A stretch of DNA of 64,000 nt from assembly GCA_030762175.1 (NCBI GenBank), contig CM060846.1, forward strand, positions 306,128,512-306,192,511, in the 5' to 3' direction. The stretch is from Metallyticus violacea (Eukaryota > Arthropoda > Insecta > Mantodea > Metallyticidae). Numbering within the stretch: the first letter of the stretch is position 1; every line of letters starts with the position of its first letter. The notes beneath the pieces are model-generated. The model did not search any database. It was not told the origin of the DNA and worked only from the letters and a program-made list of their open reading frames with translations. The position numbers and the translations under genes are program-made. This document shows, piece after piece, positions 1 through 11,762 of this stretch.

Positions 1-91
1 CACAGAGAAATCCACTACTACCTACACTTTATGCCTTCCTAGAATCCACAAAAATCATAATGGCATGAAACCAATAATTAACAATATCAAT

Positions 92-375
92 GTCAGTCAT
101 GGTGGTGTAGTGGTAACCATACTTGCCTTATAAACCCAAGGTCCCAAGGTCGCGGGATGGATTTTTTTCGGGTGTAAAATTCGTAAGTATGGCTTCCTTC
201 GGAATGGAAGTAAAGCTGTAGATCCAGTGTCATACATTTACGGCATGATAAAGAACCTCAAGCCTGAAAGAAGAGGCCTCTGAGCAAAATTTGTCAGCCA
301 TTTCACGCCCTAAATAGAATGGGACACCGATGACCTGAGATGTTAAAGAGCATCCTTAAATACACAAATCAAAAA
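92..375 (+). mobile_element. tRNA-derived SINE family 1, full-length copy inserted in PLE A1
   Basis: Starts with a tRNA-like head (box-A-like GGTGTAGTGGTAACC near 103-117, degenerate box B near 150-160), followed by the family body ('aagtatggcttccttcgg', 'aagaggcctctgagcaaaat', 'tgacctgagatgttaaagag') and an A-rich tail. It is flanked by an exact 9-base duplication AATATCAAT at 83-91 and 376-384. The uninterrupted site is visible in the related PLE at 51058-51067, confirming the insertion point. Confidence 0.9.
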
Positions 376-901
376 AATATCAATTCAATCGCATACAAAA
401 CAGCAAAAAAGTTAATCAATAATTTCAACTCTTTTATAAGATTTCAAATCTTGAGCATCAAAATTCATTTGATTTAGTTGAAAAACTTCAAAATATCTGA
501 AATATAACAGGAGATGTAATGGTACCTTTGGATGTAACAGCCTTATTCCTGAGATACCAACAGAGAAGCTTACACAAATGTTAAGGAAATGATTAACCTC
601 CTTAAATTTACACATGGAAGAAATAGAAGACTTGCTAAACTTACTAATATATGCATTCAGCAAAATTCTTCAGTTTTAATTAAAATTTTTACCAACAAGC
701 TTCTGGCCTAGCAATGGGAAACCCCATGTCTCAATTTCTAGCAGATTTATTCATGAGCTCCTTTGAAATACATATCACTAAAGCCTTCCCATTAATTTTC
801 AAGACTTGGTATAGATATGTGGAAGACACATTTGCAATAATACTGAAAAAATCATTCAATAGATGCTCTGAAACTCTTTAATTTACAACATAAATCTTTA
901 C

Positions 902-1170
902 ATAATCCCTTCTGAGTTGAAATATTTAGAACACTCTTTATGTTTTCACTTACATGAGATTTCTTGACCCAGATACCTACCTATCCAACTTCTACAAATG
1001 AATCCAACAATCGTTTAACAGCTGAGGATATGGACAATTGTTCCATGAAACATGTCCTGAGTAAATCTCATTAAAGAAAAACTATAAAGAGTGTTCTAAA
1101 TATTTTAACTCAGAAGAGAGTATTAATGCATGTTTCACTGTGTTTGATTCCAAATTAAATTAATATTGAA
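902..1170 (+). mobile_element. PLE lineage-C terminal fragment inserted in PLE A1, with inverted ends
   Basis: PLE A1 coding sequence breaks off near 901 and resumes near 1170; both breaks carry aaatct(t/a)tac, a possible short target duplication. The insert holds an inverted repeat of about 30 bases (around 911-941 against 1084-1115) and a hammerhead-like motif at 1018-1060, as in the PLE terminal repeats elsewhere in the window. Confidence 0.65.
1018..1060 (+). ncRNA. Hammerhead-ribozyme-like motif (PLE lineage C)
   Basis: ACAG (1018-1021), CUGAGGA (1022-1028), an extra U, stem II AUGGA/UCCAU (1030-1034/1042-1046), GAA (1047-1049), palindromic stem III ACAUGU (1050-1055), cleavage-position C (1056), then CUGA, whose CUG can pair with CAG of the 5' strand. 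All core residues are present. The single U between the core and stem II deviates from the canonical fold. Confidence 0.6.
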
Positions 1171-2073
1171 ATTAAATCTATACAGTTTACCATGGAAGAG
1201 GAGAAAAATGGGTGGCTCCCATTCCTAAATTTAAAAATTTTAAGAAATGAAGACAGATTGAACTTTGGAATCCATAGAACAAACACACACACACAAAATT
1301 ACATAAAAATAACAGTTATAACCACAACCCATACAAATATGCAGAGTTCTACAGGTTGTCAAGCATAATAATTAACATCCTACTTACAGAAACACAGTAT
1401 AAAATGGAATACCAGCAGACAATTAATACAGGATAATCAATGGTTTCAACAAAGACACAGTAATAAAAATTATCAATAAATTTAAAAGACAAAAATCTTT
1501 AAGAGATGTTTCCACATTGAAGAACATCAAAGAAAAATACACATTCAAAAGTTTCACATACCATCCAACTGTCCACAACAAATTCAATAGGGTATACAAA
1601 GAACATGGCATAAAGTTAGCACCAAAGAACAAATGTAATATAAAAAAATTATTAGGTTTCACTGTAAAAGACACCATATCAAAAGAAAAGAAATCAGGAA
1701 TTTACAAAATCAAATACACAGTTTGTAACCAAAGATATAAAGATATATCAGAAAAACAAAGACAAATTTATAAAATCAGAAAAAGGAACACTTTAGGAAT
1801 ATTCATTTTAAACAAATAGATAAATCAGTAGTGGCAGCTCACTTTTGGACCCAAAATCATGAAATTAAACCAGAGTCTAAGCTGCTGAAAGAGCTTCACA
1901 ACCCAATGCAGCTGTCTAGATGGGAAAGAATTTTCATTGTAAAAATTGAAAAGACCTAATGAATTTTGATATTCCAACCATGGATGAACTCAGAAAGTTC
2001 CTGCTCAAACCATCAGAGACCACCATGGAAGCACCTTGGGATCCAGCCGCCAAATCCAATAGTCAGTGAATGG

Positions 2074-2110
2074 ATGATGATGGGAGTGATTGCCCCCAAA
2101 ACATGTCTTG
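2074..2110 (+). ncRNA. Degenerate hammerhead-like motif at the 3' end of PLE A1
   Basis: AUGAUGA-U-GGGAG ... CCCC-AAAACAUGUC. This aligns with the intact motifs at 44.18 and 52.46 kb but has lost the first core C and the G of GAA. Confidence 0.4.
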
Positions 2111-2120
2111 GTATTGTATA

Positions 2121-4370
2121 AGTAAGCAGAGTTTGTGTAAGCATATTTAATACATTCTTAAAAGAGATAGATTTTATTTAAATTTACTACATATCATGAA
2201 CTTATTATTTTATTTTAATATGTTTGCTTATTAATGCAACCATTAATAGAGATATAATTTTTAGTTACATCGGGGTGAATATTTACAGTACGGTTTTTGG
2301 TTGATGTCACTGATATGTATATTTAAAGATTTCATAGAGGAAGGTTGAATCTTCCCATTATAAGTGGAGAAGATTCATGAATATACTTTGTTTTGGATAA
2401 CTTTCACAAGTGTTTGCAATTTTTCTCCAACTAATATTATCCAATACTATGCCACATGAAGAAAAATTTATAAAATTTGTGCATAAACTGCTTTTTTAAG
2501 TAATTAAATAGGCAATATAAACAACAAAATATTAGGCACTTATAAGCACTAATAAATGTCATTTATTTAAAAAACTTGACCTGAAACAAGACTTTTAACT
2601 TCAATTCCCGTGTGTTATACAAAGAAAAAAAAATACAGGCATTTAATCATTGTCCTAAGTTTACTTATAAGAGATGATGAAAGTGCTGTGCATAAGCATC
2701 TATACAGATCTGGATAATTTTTTTTATTTTTAAACACTTTCACCGTTTTTGTGGTCAAATGCTCTTTATATGCACAGTTATTGCAGCTTGCATTCATCAA
2801 GTGTGTGCATATGATATTAAAAAACTTTACATTTTGCAGCTCGACAGGGTCTAGTGGTATCATGCCTAAGAAACACGGGGACTTTACATTTTTAGAAATA
2901 ACGCATTCTTTAAAAATTTCTGTCAAAAGATGTAAACCCCTGTCACCTATTTGTGCAGGGATGCTAACCTGTTGGAACAGTTCATGCTATTTCCTCTTCA
3001 AGTTGGCCAATTAAATTGTACAGAATGTTGCATAATAATATCTACTATTGGACATTTCATTATAGAAAATTAGATCCACATTTCATAGCTGAAATGCTAA
3101 CCTATATGTCTAATCATGTAATGGCATGGCATGTAAACAGTGAGGATTATTCAATTACCATATTTGTAGGATTTGTGAATTAACATATCCAGAAAGGTTA
3201 AACCAGGCTTATTCCATATAAAATATATCATCAGATATACCACTTTTCCATCAAATGAAATTCTGAAACCATTTGCAATCGCATGATAATTTTTTGTGAT
3301 CAGCTACTTTCAGTTCTTACATTGGCATTATTTTATATGGGACGAGTTCTAGTTCCTTTTTGAATGGCTAATGTGTCATTGCAAGAGATAAGCTTTCTGT
3401 TGTGCTTAAATTTGGAATGACAAACAGACTCTGTAATATTCAGAAGCCTGTCTCTGTCAGTTTTGCTTATTTCCTACTTATTATAATACACATATTATGG
3501 AGCCGCCATAACTGGAAATTTGTAGAAAATTATTCCTGCTTTAATTCTATATATCTATTGCATTTCCAAAACATATGTTAGATAGAAATAACTCTAATTC
3601 TTCCTAAGAAATGATGATTGTGACAAGCTCCTACTTAATAAAACACAGCAACTGCAAAAATTCTCCTGTATGTTTTTTGAAACAAAGGACTGTCACCTAA
3701 TAAATGGACTCAAGGAATTAACATTTTATTTAACAATGAAAGTAACAATGAATATGGCATTATGCAAATGTAATTGTTTCTCTCACTAGTACAAGTGCAC
3801 AATGATTTTCCAAAAACCCATTCAACATATATAGACAAGAGTTTTTAATGGGGTAAATTCACACAGAACCATGGAATGTCAAGAATTCATTTACAATATA
3901 TACACTTAATTTTTTCTAAAGAGCTTTACATTTTAATTTTTGTTTTCAATGTCCATAGGGAAATTTTAAACAAATTTACTGCAATATTATGTACTCCTAT
4001 TTCATAGCATAATCAATTTGATAATAGCTTACGATTAATTTTTTTGTATACAATTACTTGCTGAAATAATTTTAGTAACATTTTTAGCTCTATGGTAAAC
4101 CTTAATTTAAACTGTCACAATACATGGATAACAAAGTAATAATTACTTTCACCATCCTTTACATCCCTCCTTGACAATCTACTTTTCCCAAGTCATATTC
4201 ATCTCTCTCTATGATGGCACTGCTTGCTTTACTGCATGCTTACGTGACATTGCAAACAATTTCTTGTCTTCTTTGCGCTATAGGAAGGAACACAGTTTAA
4301 TAGGGAGAGGGAGATTGCAAGTAGGAAAAATGCATTAGAGTAACTTAGGAAATTAAGCCTTCTGTATGTA
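2121..4370. other. Intergenic/intronic stretch, no recognisable gene
   Basis: AT-rich sequence downstream (in gene sense) of exon 4. Both strands are open for about 85-100 codons at 2615-3014, but I recognise no family there. No further TMEM8-like exon was found. Confidence 0.5.
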
Positions 4371-4375
4371 CTTAC

Positions 4376-4503
4376 TTGTAGTATGAGAAGGTGTCAACTG
4401 TGACCACCCTCTTAGGAACACCTGGGCTCACCACTGGGATACCCATTACTTGTGACCACAAAGCTACTGAGCCAAGGCTGTAGTGGCATTTATGTCCCAG
4501 CCC
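4376..4503 (-). CDS. TMEM8: TMEM8/PGAP6-like gene, exon 4 (ectodomain)
   Basis: A 128-base exon bounded by acceptor ctttggcag and donor gtaagt. It is in frame with exon 3: 42 whole codons plus AA, so phase 2. It starts GLGHKCHYSLGSVALWSQ and ends near FSYYK/N. The GL.HKC.YSLGS segment directly follows the 'PLPG.WFVAA' block in TMEM8/PGAP6 proteins, and its Cys is expected to be part of a disulfide. Continuation exons (the rest of the ectodomain, EGF-like region and seven-helix membrane domain) are not seen in positions 1-4370 and should lie further left. No frameshift or stop is present, so this appears to be a functional gene rather than a retrocopy; a retrocopy would lack introns. Confidence 0.92.
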
Positions 4504-6149
4504 CTGCCAAAGAGAATTATTCCTAATGTATCATGCTATAACATAAGCAGCCTATACAAATAAGTTTGCTATAAGATGTTCATAATGCCACACTAACAGA
4601 AACTATTTTCCTCTGAATTTAAAAACATTTTGTTACATATAGTTTTCCAAGACTTTCTGCATTCAATGCAACTCACTTTTGTATTACATTGGCAAAGGAC
4701 TTTATGTTCTCCTAACAGCATTTTTTGAGCACATGATAGCAAGTTATTAGAAAACTGAAGAGAAGGTGCACTTAATGGAAACAATATGAAGATACCATTG
4801 TATTATATTCACCTCTTTGTGGATGTGTTATAATGGGTAGTGACATGTAGTTGCTGTTAAAGGTACTCTCTGATTGAATTCAGATTTTTTCTCTTGATCC
4901 CTTTTGGTGAATGCAACAGAGGGTGTGGATGGCAGAGAACTACATCAAACTGATCTTAAAAGTTCTCAGCCTCAACCATAGATGGCAATACAATTGGCAA
5001 AATAACTTGTTTTTCACATGTCTTAAGCATTCATTTGAAATATTAAGACCGATTCAATTAATTTATTTCATACAGCTTTCAAAATCAGACATGTTGTAGA
5101 TATTCCATAAAATGGATAAAACTCAGTATTGTACAGTGATAAAGTCAAAGATAGGTAACACTAAAGGAGACTCATACCAAATTTACAATGGACTCTTCTC
5201 CATTATTTTCAATGATTAAATAAGCGCTGTTGAATTTAAACATGGTCATTAAAAAAAACAGAATTCATCAAACAAATACATGATATAGTATTAAATGCCT
5301 AGCAAGTTATAGTGTTTGAAAAAGCTTTGGGTGCCATGCTTGCTAACAGCAAATCAAAAAGGCATTTGTGTGAAAATATTACAGCAGTGTTTGGAGCATT
5401 TTAACAGTAACAGAACTGTACTTGTGCATCAATTTATAATTGAGGTTGAGGTTTGGGTCCACCATAACACACCAGAATCAAAAATGCAGTCAAAATAGTG
5501 AACAGAAACTGGTTGTTAGTGCCAAAGAAAACAAAGTCTGTTCCATTTGAAGAAAAGATGATGACATCAGTCTTTTGGGATCATAAAGGAGTTTGACTAA
5601 TTGGTACCTTCAGCAGAATACTGGAGAGTAATATTCTAATCTTTCAAAACAGATGAAAAAAATTTAGAGGAAAAACTGGTATGCATAAGAATTTTTTTTT
5701 CATCAAGACATGCACCTGCTCACAAAAGTGATTTAGTAATGTAAAAATTGAGAGAACTAAAGTATGAATTGTTGGAGCAGTCACCCTAATCCCTATATTT
5801 GTCTTCATCTGACTTTCATTCATTCCTTTAGTTTAAATTCTTCCTTGTTGATCAGAGTTCTCCATCAAACCAGGAAGTGATTGCAGCTGTAGAGGATAAT
5901 TTTGCAGATCATCTAGAAACCACTTCCACAATGAGATAATGGCATTAGAGCATTGCTGGAATAAATTAATTGATATTATGGGAGATTATTTTGAAAAATA
6001 AAAATAATGTTCAAATTAAAAAGCTCACTCCTTTAACATTAGGGCTGAGAACTTTTTAGATCACCACAGTAATTCTTTACCCAGTATAATAATACATTAT
6101 TTCAAATTAAAATACAAATTGGAACTTACTTACACAGTGCAGCAAATCA

Positions 6150-6361
6150 TATTAATTGATCTCATTGTATGATTCAGTTGAACTACACACTGTTAAAGCT
6201 TCGCTTACTTTTCATAAATATATGGAACTGGTTTCCAGAACACTTTGACTGAAGATGGGAACTAAATGTTCTTGAAACCAGCTCCATACATTTACAAAAA
6301 GTAAGTGAAGCTTTAAGAGTGTGTAGTTCAACTGAATCATGCAATGATATCAATTAACATT
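6150..6361. repeat. Inverted repeat (fold-back) with hammerhead-like motif at its centre, PLE-terminal type
   Basis: Arms of about 90 bases at 6152-6241 and 6272-6361 are reverse complements with few differences (both read 'tagttcaactgaatcat' in one orientation). The same flank sequence follows the lineage-C PLE motif at 46.6 kb ('gtgtgtagtttgactcaatcat'), which ties this palindrome to PLE terminal repeats. The centre carries the motif at 6249-6278. Confidence 0.75.
6245..6290 (+). ncRNA. Hammerhead-like motif inside the 6.2 kb palindrome
   Basis: CUGAAGA (6249-6255), U, stem II GGGAAC/GUUCUU (6257-6262/6268-6273, six pairs counting G-U), GAA (6274-6276), then ACCAGCUC, where stem III is damaged. 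Stem I is unclear. Confidence 0.45.
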
Positions 6362-7416
6362 ATTTCAAGTTTATTTTGCACCAATAAATAACATTGGGAA
6401 CAATGACATCTCTTGTTGGAAGCATCTAAAACCAGCCTGCTATGGGATAAGCAACCACTGTTCCAAGGACACAAATACAAAAATGTCTAAAACCTTCAAA
6501 AGCTGATGGGAAATTTGTCTTGCAGCAATGTTCCACTAAATGATAAAGCAAATTCCATTTAGTGCATACTATGTGAATATCTTACAGTGTTTCCACTGGA
6601 TAGTTCTTGATCAACCTTTGTACATTCAAATGATACTGCCATACATTTGAGCTGCTAAAAAAGGCTTAAAAGCTTGGCATTTCACTTTTGATGAAAAAGC
6701 TCTCTCATAGGATGGCGCAATGATAGCAACGGTAACCACCAAACTTTTTGCAGCAAATATAGAGAAATGTAATTTTTTTTAAGTTTAGCAACTTAAGCCA
6801 CTGAAATATATTACAGACATGACTTGCTTAAAAATTATAATCTAGGTACAATATTTATCTTTTTTGAATATTAATTTAATTTTACATATGACAGGTCGTT
6901 AAGTTTAGGAAACAATTTACCAAATAAAACAAACAACATTATGCAACATTATTTATTAATAATAACATATAAGATATTCTATATAATTTATCATCTTCAA
7001 CACTATCTGCTTATTAAGCAAATAAGTGTAACGAATGAATCATGCAAGTCTTTCAAAGATTCCACCTTTGAGTTTTCTTCTATATCATAGCAAATAGGCA
7101 ATGCTCTAATGATCAATTGAAATAAACCTCAAATTTGAAAGTCTATGCTGTTCCTTTGTATGTTGAAACTTTCATCTTTGCTGTTTTCATTATACATCTT
7201 TTTTCCTTTATATTATTCCTGTGAAATCAGGATATAAATTCAAAGCAATAAATTAGCTTCTGCAACAGCATCATATGGGTTATAGTCCCTAGTTGATTCC
7301 AAATGACTTAAAAGAATTTTCTTTATAATCTTATACCATGAACTAATAAATTCAAACTTCCTAATGTTTACTTCCAAAGAGGTAGACTCTGTCTTTGTCT
7401 TGAGAGTGAAACAGAA

Positions 7417-7592
7417 GACTGACTAACAATACTTCTATGGCCTTGTTAATTTTTACATGCACACACAGATAAAGTTCAACAGCTTTCATCCTTGCTGACC
7501 ATCTGACTGACTAACAATACTTCTAGGGCCTTGTTAATTTTTACATGCACAGACAGATAAAGTACAACAGCTTTCATCCTTGCTGACCATCT
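7417..7592. repeat. Tandem duplication, 88-base unit, two copies
   Basis: Copies 7417-7504 and 7505-7592 start 'gactgactaacaatac' and differ at only a few bases. No coding content. Confidence 0.9.
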
Positions 7593-9249
7593 GGCTTTAC
7601 TTTGGGATTTTAAGGAAAGTGGTACATGTTTCGTTAAAATTTCCGACCTTGATATAGAGACTGAAAAAATGCATTTAGGCTATTTAATGTTCCAAAGAAT
7701 AATGTGATTATTCAGCAGCTGAGCTCCAACTAACTTCAGAGCGGGGTCACATGGCACAAAATATGCAAGTTTTTGTTCCTATAGTATCTTCTATTATACT
7801 CATTTAAAGATGGCAGCAATATTTGCCCCATTGATGTGCGATCATATTTTTATCTTTGTCAGTGAGGCCAAACCGTGTTTTGTCACTAATAATAAAAAAT
7901 AAATAAGCTTTCCAAAATGTCTTGTTTGTCTTTTGTCATGTTCATATCAAAGCAAATTATTATTGTCATCTATTCATTATGCCTGTTGGGTACAAAATTA
8001 TTGCAAAATATTGGCTCTGTCACATCAATCAGTATATTTTGTTTCATTTACCATGCTACAAATAATTTTGTACTTTTAATTAGAAAGTATAATTGCCCTT
8101 TATTAAGTCATTATATACATTCACATAAATTTAAATAAATTAAATATAATTGAACATAATAGAACTGATATCTGCAAATTAACCACTCTTGGGTTCAGCA
8201 AAATTGTATTATTCTTTGACTTCCTTAATTAACTTCATTCCTAAAGTTTTGCCAGAAACATTAGAGTAACATAAAAATATAGAGCTTCTTTCTAATTTTG
8301 GTATCTTATCATGAGCTCTTTGTCAATTCCTCTTTCCTAGTAATGCTTAAGAGCAAAAAAACAAAGTTTGTGGCTTTGCAAGTTCTCAATTCAAACAGTT
8401 GAAGCCCTCTTTTATAACAAATAATAATAGAGTTAACTCTGACTTTCTCTACAAATGTGAAAATAACTCGCACAGAATGCACCTTTTATCACACTGTATT
8501 CCAGCCATAACTTCTATACCTCATGTCCAAATGGTCTTGTTGAAAAAAAACAATTTTTGTGAGATATTGGTCATTTTTCCAACTTCTTCTTAAATCAGGA
8601 TAGAATACTGGTCCTGGACAGGGTTAAACACTGACAAATGTTTCATTCCATTGGATTGCAACCAAATGTTTTGATCTCTTCAGAAATCCCATAAGCGCTT
8701 TTGTCTCCTTTTCACCCACAATCTCAATTTTGCAACCACCTATTGGTCTTGTCCCTCTTCTTGTATATCTATCTCTGGACCATCACATGACCTTAAACTG
8801 CCTTTGCTATCACCTAAAGGTAAAAATAAAACTAATTATTATTTAACAACTTATTAGGTCCTTACTGATAAAGAAGAGGCCTATTTGGTTATATCATCAT
8901 TAAATGGTTTAAAATCCATAATTCAATTTTTCATTCTTTTATCATCGGTAAAGGAACTATAAATTAAAATATTTTAAATATACCTTTAGTGCAGTCAGTC
9001 AACATAGATTCTGAAAGAAGATGATAAGTGTGCTGCCTTATTTCATTTCTTTGCTTTCTTCCTGTGCTCAGCTCTTGAATCTTTACTTCACTTTTATTAT
9101 TATAACAGAAGTAATTTGGCTAGAGAACTCAGGGCTTAAATTTTCACATAACTGCTATACCTTACCACTAACCTTTACACTTCAGGCTGCACTACACTGC
9201 AGGATGCAGCTTAAGCCTGAAGACTTGCACCAGTAGAGGCATGTTGTAA

Positions 9250-9590
9250 AAATTCCCAGAAGCAGAATTCTCATGAATTCAATCCTATATCATTTGCAAT
9301 CTGGATCCAATTTTGAGAATGAATCAATGGTACTATGCATTTCACAAGAGTTTAGTGCATCCACTGATCTATTGGCAGATGGCCAACACAATATATGCAG
9401 TGATACCCGCTTCAAGGAAACTTCATCCATATCAATGAAGATGTCCGCCGCAGTTGTGGACAAAATTTCTGGAACTCCTAGCTCCAATAGACCATGGCAT
9501 AACAGCCCAAAAGATATCTTTAGTGATATCTGTGACTTTGGCCATGAAAACCTACATTCCCTCATAACAACAAGAACTTCATGTTAAAAT
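9250..9590. other. GC-richer block open on both strands, unidentified
   Basis: Plus frame 9273-9587 (104 codons) and minus frame 9290-9565 (91 codons) are both open, and a third plus frame is nearly open. Base composition is richer than the surroundings. I recognise no domain. It could be an old processed pseudogene or transposon piece. Confidence 0.25.
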
Positions 9591-9767
9591 ATAATAAACA
9601 AAAATACTAAAAAATGGTACACAATATATAGCACATTTCAGATACTGGCAAATATTTAGTTATCCAGAACATTTCAGTCTGTGTATCATTTTCAATGTTC
9701 ATTGTTTTATTTTAATATTTGATATTTCTTAATCATGGGGTTCAGAAAAAACAAAAGCAAAAAAAAT

Positions 9768-10430
9768 TTAGCTACTGAGAGAGGAAATTTGCGAGGTGTC
9801 AAAGGGGTGAACAAAGGTTGATGTGGTACATAAAATGTTTTGTATAGAAGTTCTGGAGTTACCAAAAAGTTTGCCAAAGGGAGTGAGTTTGGCAGAACTT
9901 GGAAGATTAGGAAGAAAAGGTATAATAGGGGAGAGAATCATGAAATATTGGCACAGATGTTTAAAATTAGATAATAACAATGTCTGAAAGAATGTCTTAA
10001 GTACCAAAGAAATGTATTGGGAAGAGAGAGTTGGTTTGGAGAGATGGGGAGAGTATTAGAGAGTAAATTGGAATGGGGGATGTGTGGCAGCTGAGTGAAA
10101 GTAGCATCAGTGGATTTTGGAAAGTGAAGTAAAAGATATACAGAAGAAAGAGATTTGGGCTAGCTTTGAGGAGAAAGTTCTTTAGATTTATTTAAAATAG
10201 TTAAAAGAAATTGGGTACAGGAGAAATATATAGATAATTGTAATCTGTTCAGTAAATAGGTCTTGTATGGAAGCATACCGAAATATTATTTCTAAAAGGA
10301 TTAAGAAAATTTTTAAAGAAGAATACATTATGTATGGGAAAGTGGATTGTGTTTTTCATTGTCTAATAGAATGTGAAATGGTAAAATGGTGAAGGAATGG
10401 TATCTGAGATGTATCCATGGATATTGCTTT
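9768..10430 (+). mobile_element. LINE 3' fragment, same family as 14-18 kb
   Basis: Broken frames read FCREVLELPKSL, LAELGRLGRKGIIGERIMKYW and then IMYGKVDCVF.CLIEC. These match the post-RT C-terminal region and terminal Cys/His stretch of the endonuclease-RT LINEs at 17.0-17.6 and 39.2-39.9 kb. 5'-truncated; no RT core. Confidence 0.75.
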
Positions 10431-10673
10431 TTTATTAATATACAATAATTAATAATAAAGATTTGTGTTTTAGAAATACCAGAAATAAAATAAGCAGAAA
10501 TGTGTATCAAAAAAATGAAGAAGTACAAGATCCTGTATTTAATTAAAAGAATGCTCCAGGAACAAGTTGAGTGCACACCTTTGTGACAAACAGGAATTAG
10601 TTGCAGCTCTGTCATCTTTCAGGTGGATTTAATATTGAAAATATTTAAGAGATGCAACTTAACCACGCTAAGA

Positions 10674-11066
10674 AATGCATCTCACCGGAAAATGAAAAGG
10701 ATAAGTAAAATGACTATCAACAAAATTTAGACACACTGAAGAGATTAGCAAGATGTGCTGGTAAAAGTTATTGAAAATAAAATATTTTTGTTATTTATCA
10801 GATGCAATTATTGAAAATGTTATGTGCTTCCTTATGAATTTGATCACATAACTATGTGCTAGTCTTAAGTAATGCATCTCACCAAAAAATGAAAAGGATA
10901 AGCAAAATAACTATTCAACAAAATTTACACACACTGAAAACAATAGGCAGACGTTCTGGAAAAATTTATTGAAAATAAAATCATTTTGTTATCTTTCAGA
11001 TACAACATTGAAAATTTTATGTGCTTCCTTATGAATTTGATCACATAACAATGTGCCAGTCTTAAG
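10674..11066. repeat. Tandem duplication, about 197-base unit, two diverged copies
   Basis: Copies 10674-10870 and 10871-11066 share 'tgcatctcacc', 'aaaatgaaaaggataag' and 'cttccttatgaatttgatca', with scattered substitutions and small gaps. No coding content recognised. Confidence 0.85.
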
Positions 11067-11469
11067 TTTAAGTGAACCGTATAATTTAAACTTTTTACAA
11101 TATATTTTAATACATGGAAATAGTTAAGAAAACCAATCATACAACTTTTGCAAAGTGGCAGCTGCAGTGGTAATGGTGGTGGTAGTTAACAAAAAATATT
11201 AATAACAATTGATCATGTGGAAATACTTGATTTTGATTGTAGCTTATGATGCATTCAGTAAGGTATTTATCAAATTAAGTTTTGTTGATCTGTTTGTGTC
11301 TTCAATTTATTTTTGATTCACACTGGGATTTCATGACATTCATTAAAGGAGTTTTTTTATTGTAATTCATTTTAAAAAAATGGGATTCTTTTGTTTTAAC
11401 TATGGCAATGATATCCCATTTTAAAAAGTAATAGATAAAATTTGAATATTTCTAGCAACCTACAACATT

Positions 11470-11762
11470 CTTCCTCGGCACAACAGCCCTAGATGGGCCA
11501 AGAAACACATCAACTGTATTGTCTTCTGCCTCTATCACAAAACTTTACTGACTGCAGAGGGGTAAGTGATCAACATATCAGCACCATGTCCGTTTCCATC
11601 ACACAGCCTTGAGATCAAAAAGATGTCATCTCTTGATCAGGCAGCTCTTCAATTGGCATCATGAGGCTGGATGAAACCCAATCCAGAATTCCCTCTCAGA
11701 AAATGCCCAAGTATGACCTTCTATCAGTAGCCAGCAATGCTAACCTCTAGACCAAGGAGGCT
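11470..11762 (-). mobile_element. Possible tRNA-Glu/Asp-like SINE
   Basis: On the minus strand the 11760 end reads TCCTTGGTCTAGAGGTTAGC, a good tRNA 5' half with box A. A weak box-B-like GGGTTTCATCC follows about 85 bases on, then a GC-richer body to about 11470. One copy only. Confidence 0.45.

Larger units (their letters stand above)
1..2120 (+). mobile_element. Penelope-like element, copy A1 (degenerate, with nested insertions)
   Basis: A plus-strand PLE remnant entering from outside the window. RT remnants read in broken frames: MKPIINNIN near 65-91, a motif-A-like PLDVTALF near 523-546 (Asp kept), and a degenerate block resembling 'GNPLSPFLAELFMSSFE' near 716-770. After two insertions (92-375 and about 902-1170) comes the linker, then a GIY-YIG endonuclease at 1517-1819: SGIYKIKY is present but the YIG.TK half is scrambled. 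Downstream, KSVVAAHFW and HEIKPE match the same family's C-terminus (compare 51.8-52.5 kb). The 3' end at 2074-2110 keeps a damaged hammerhead-like motif. Many stops and frameshifts; not active. Confidence 0.85.
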
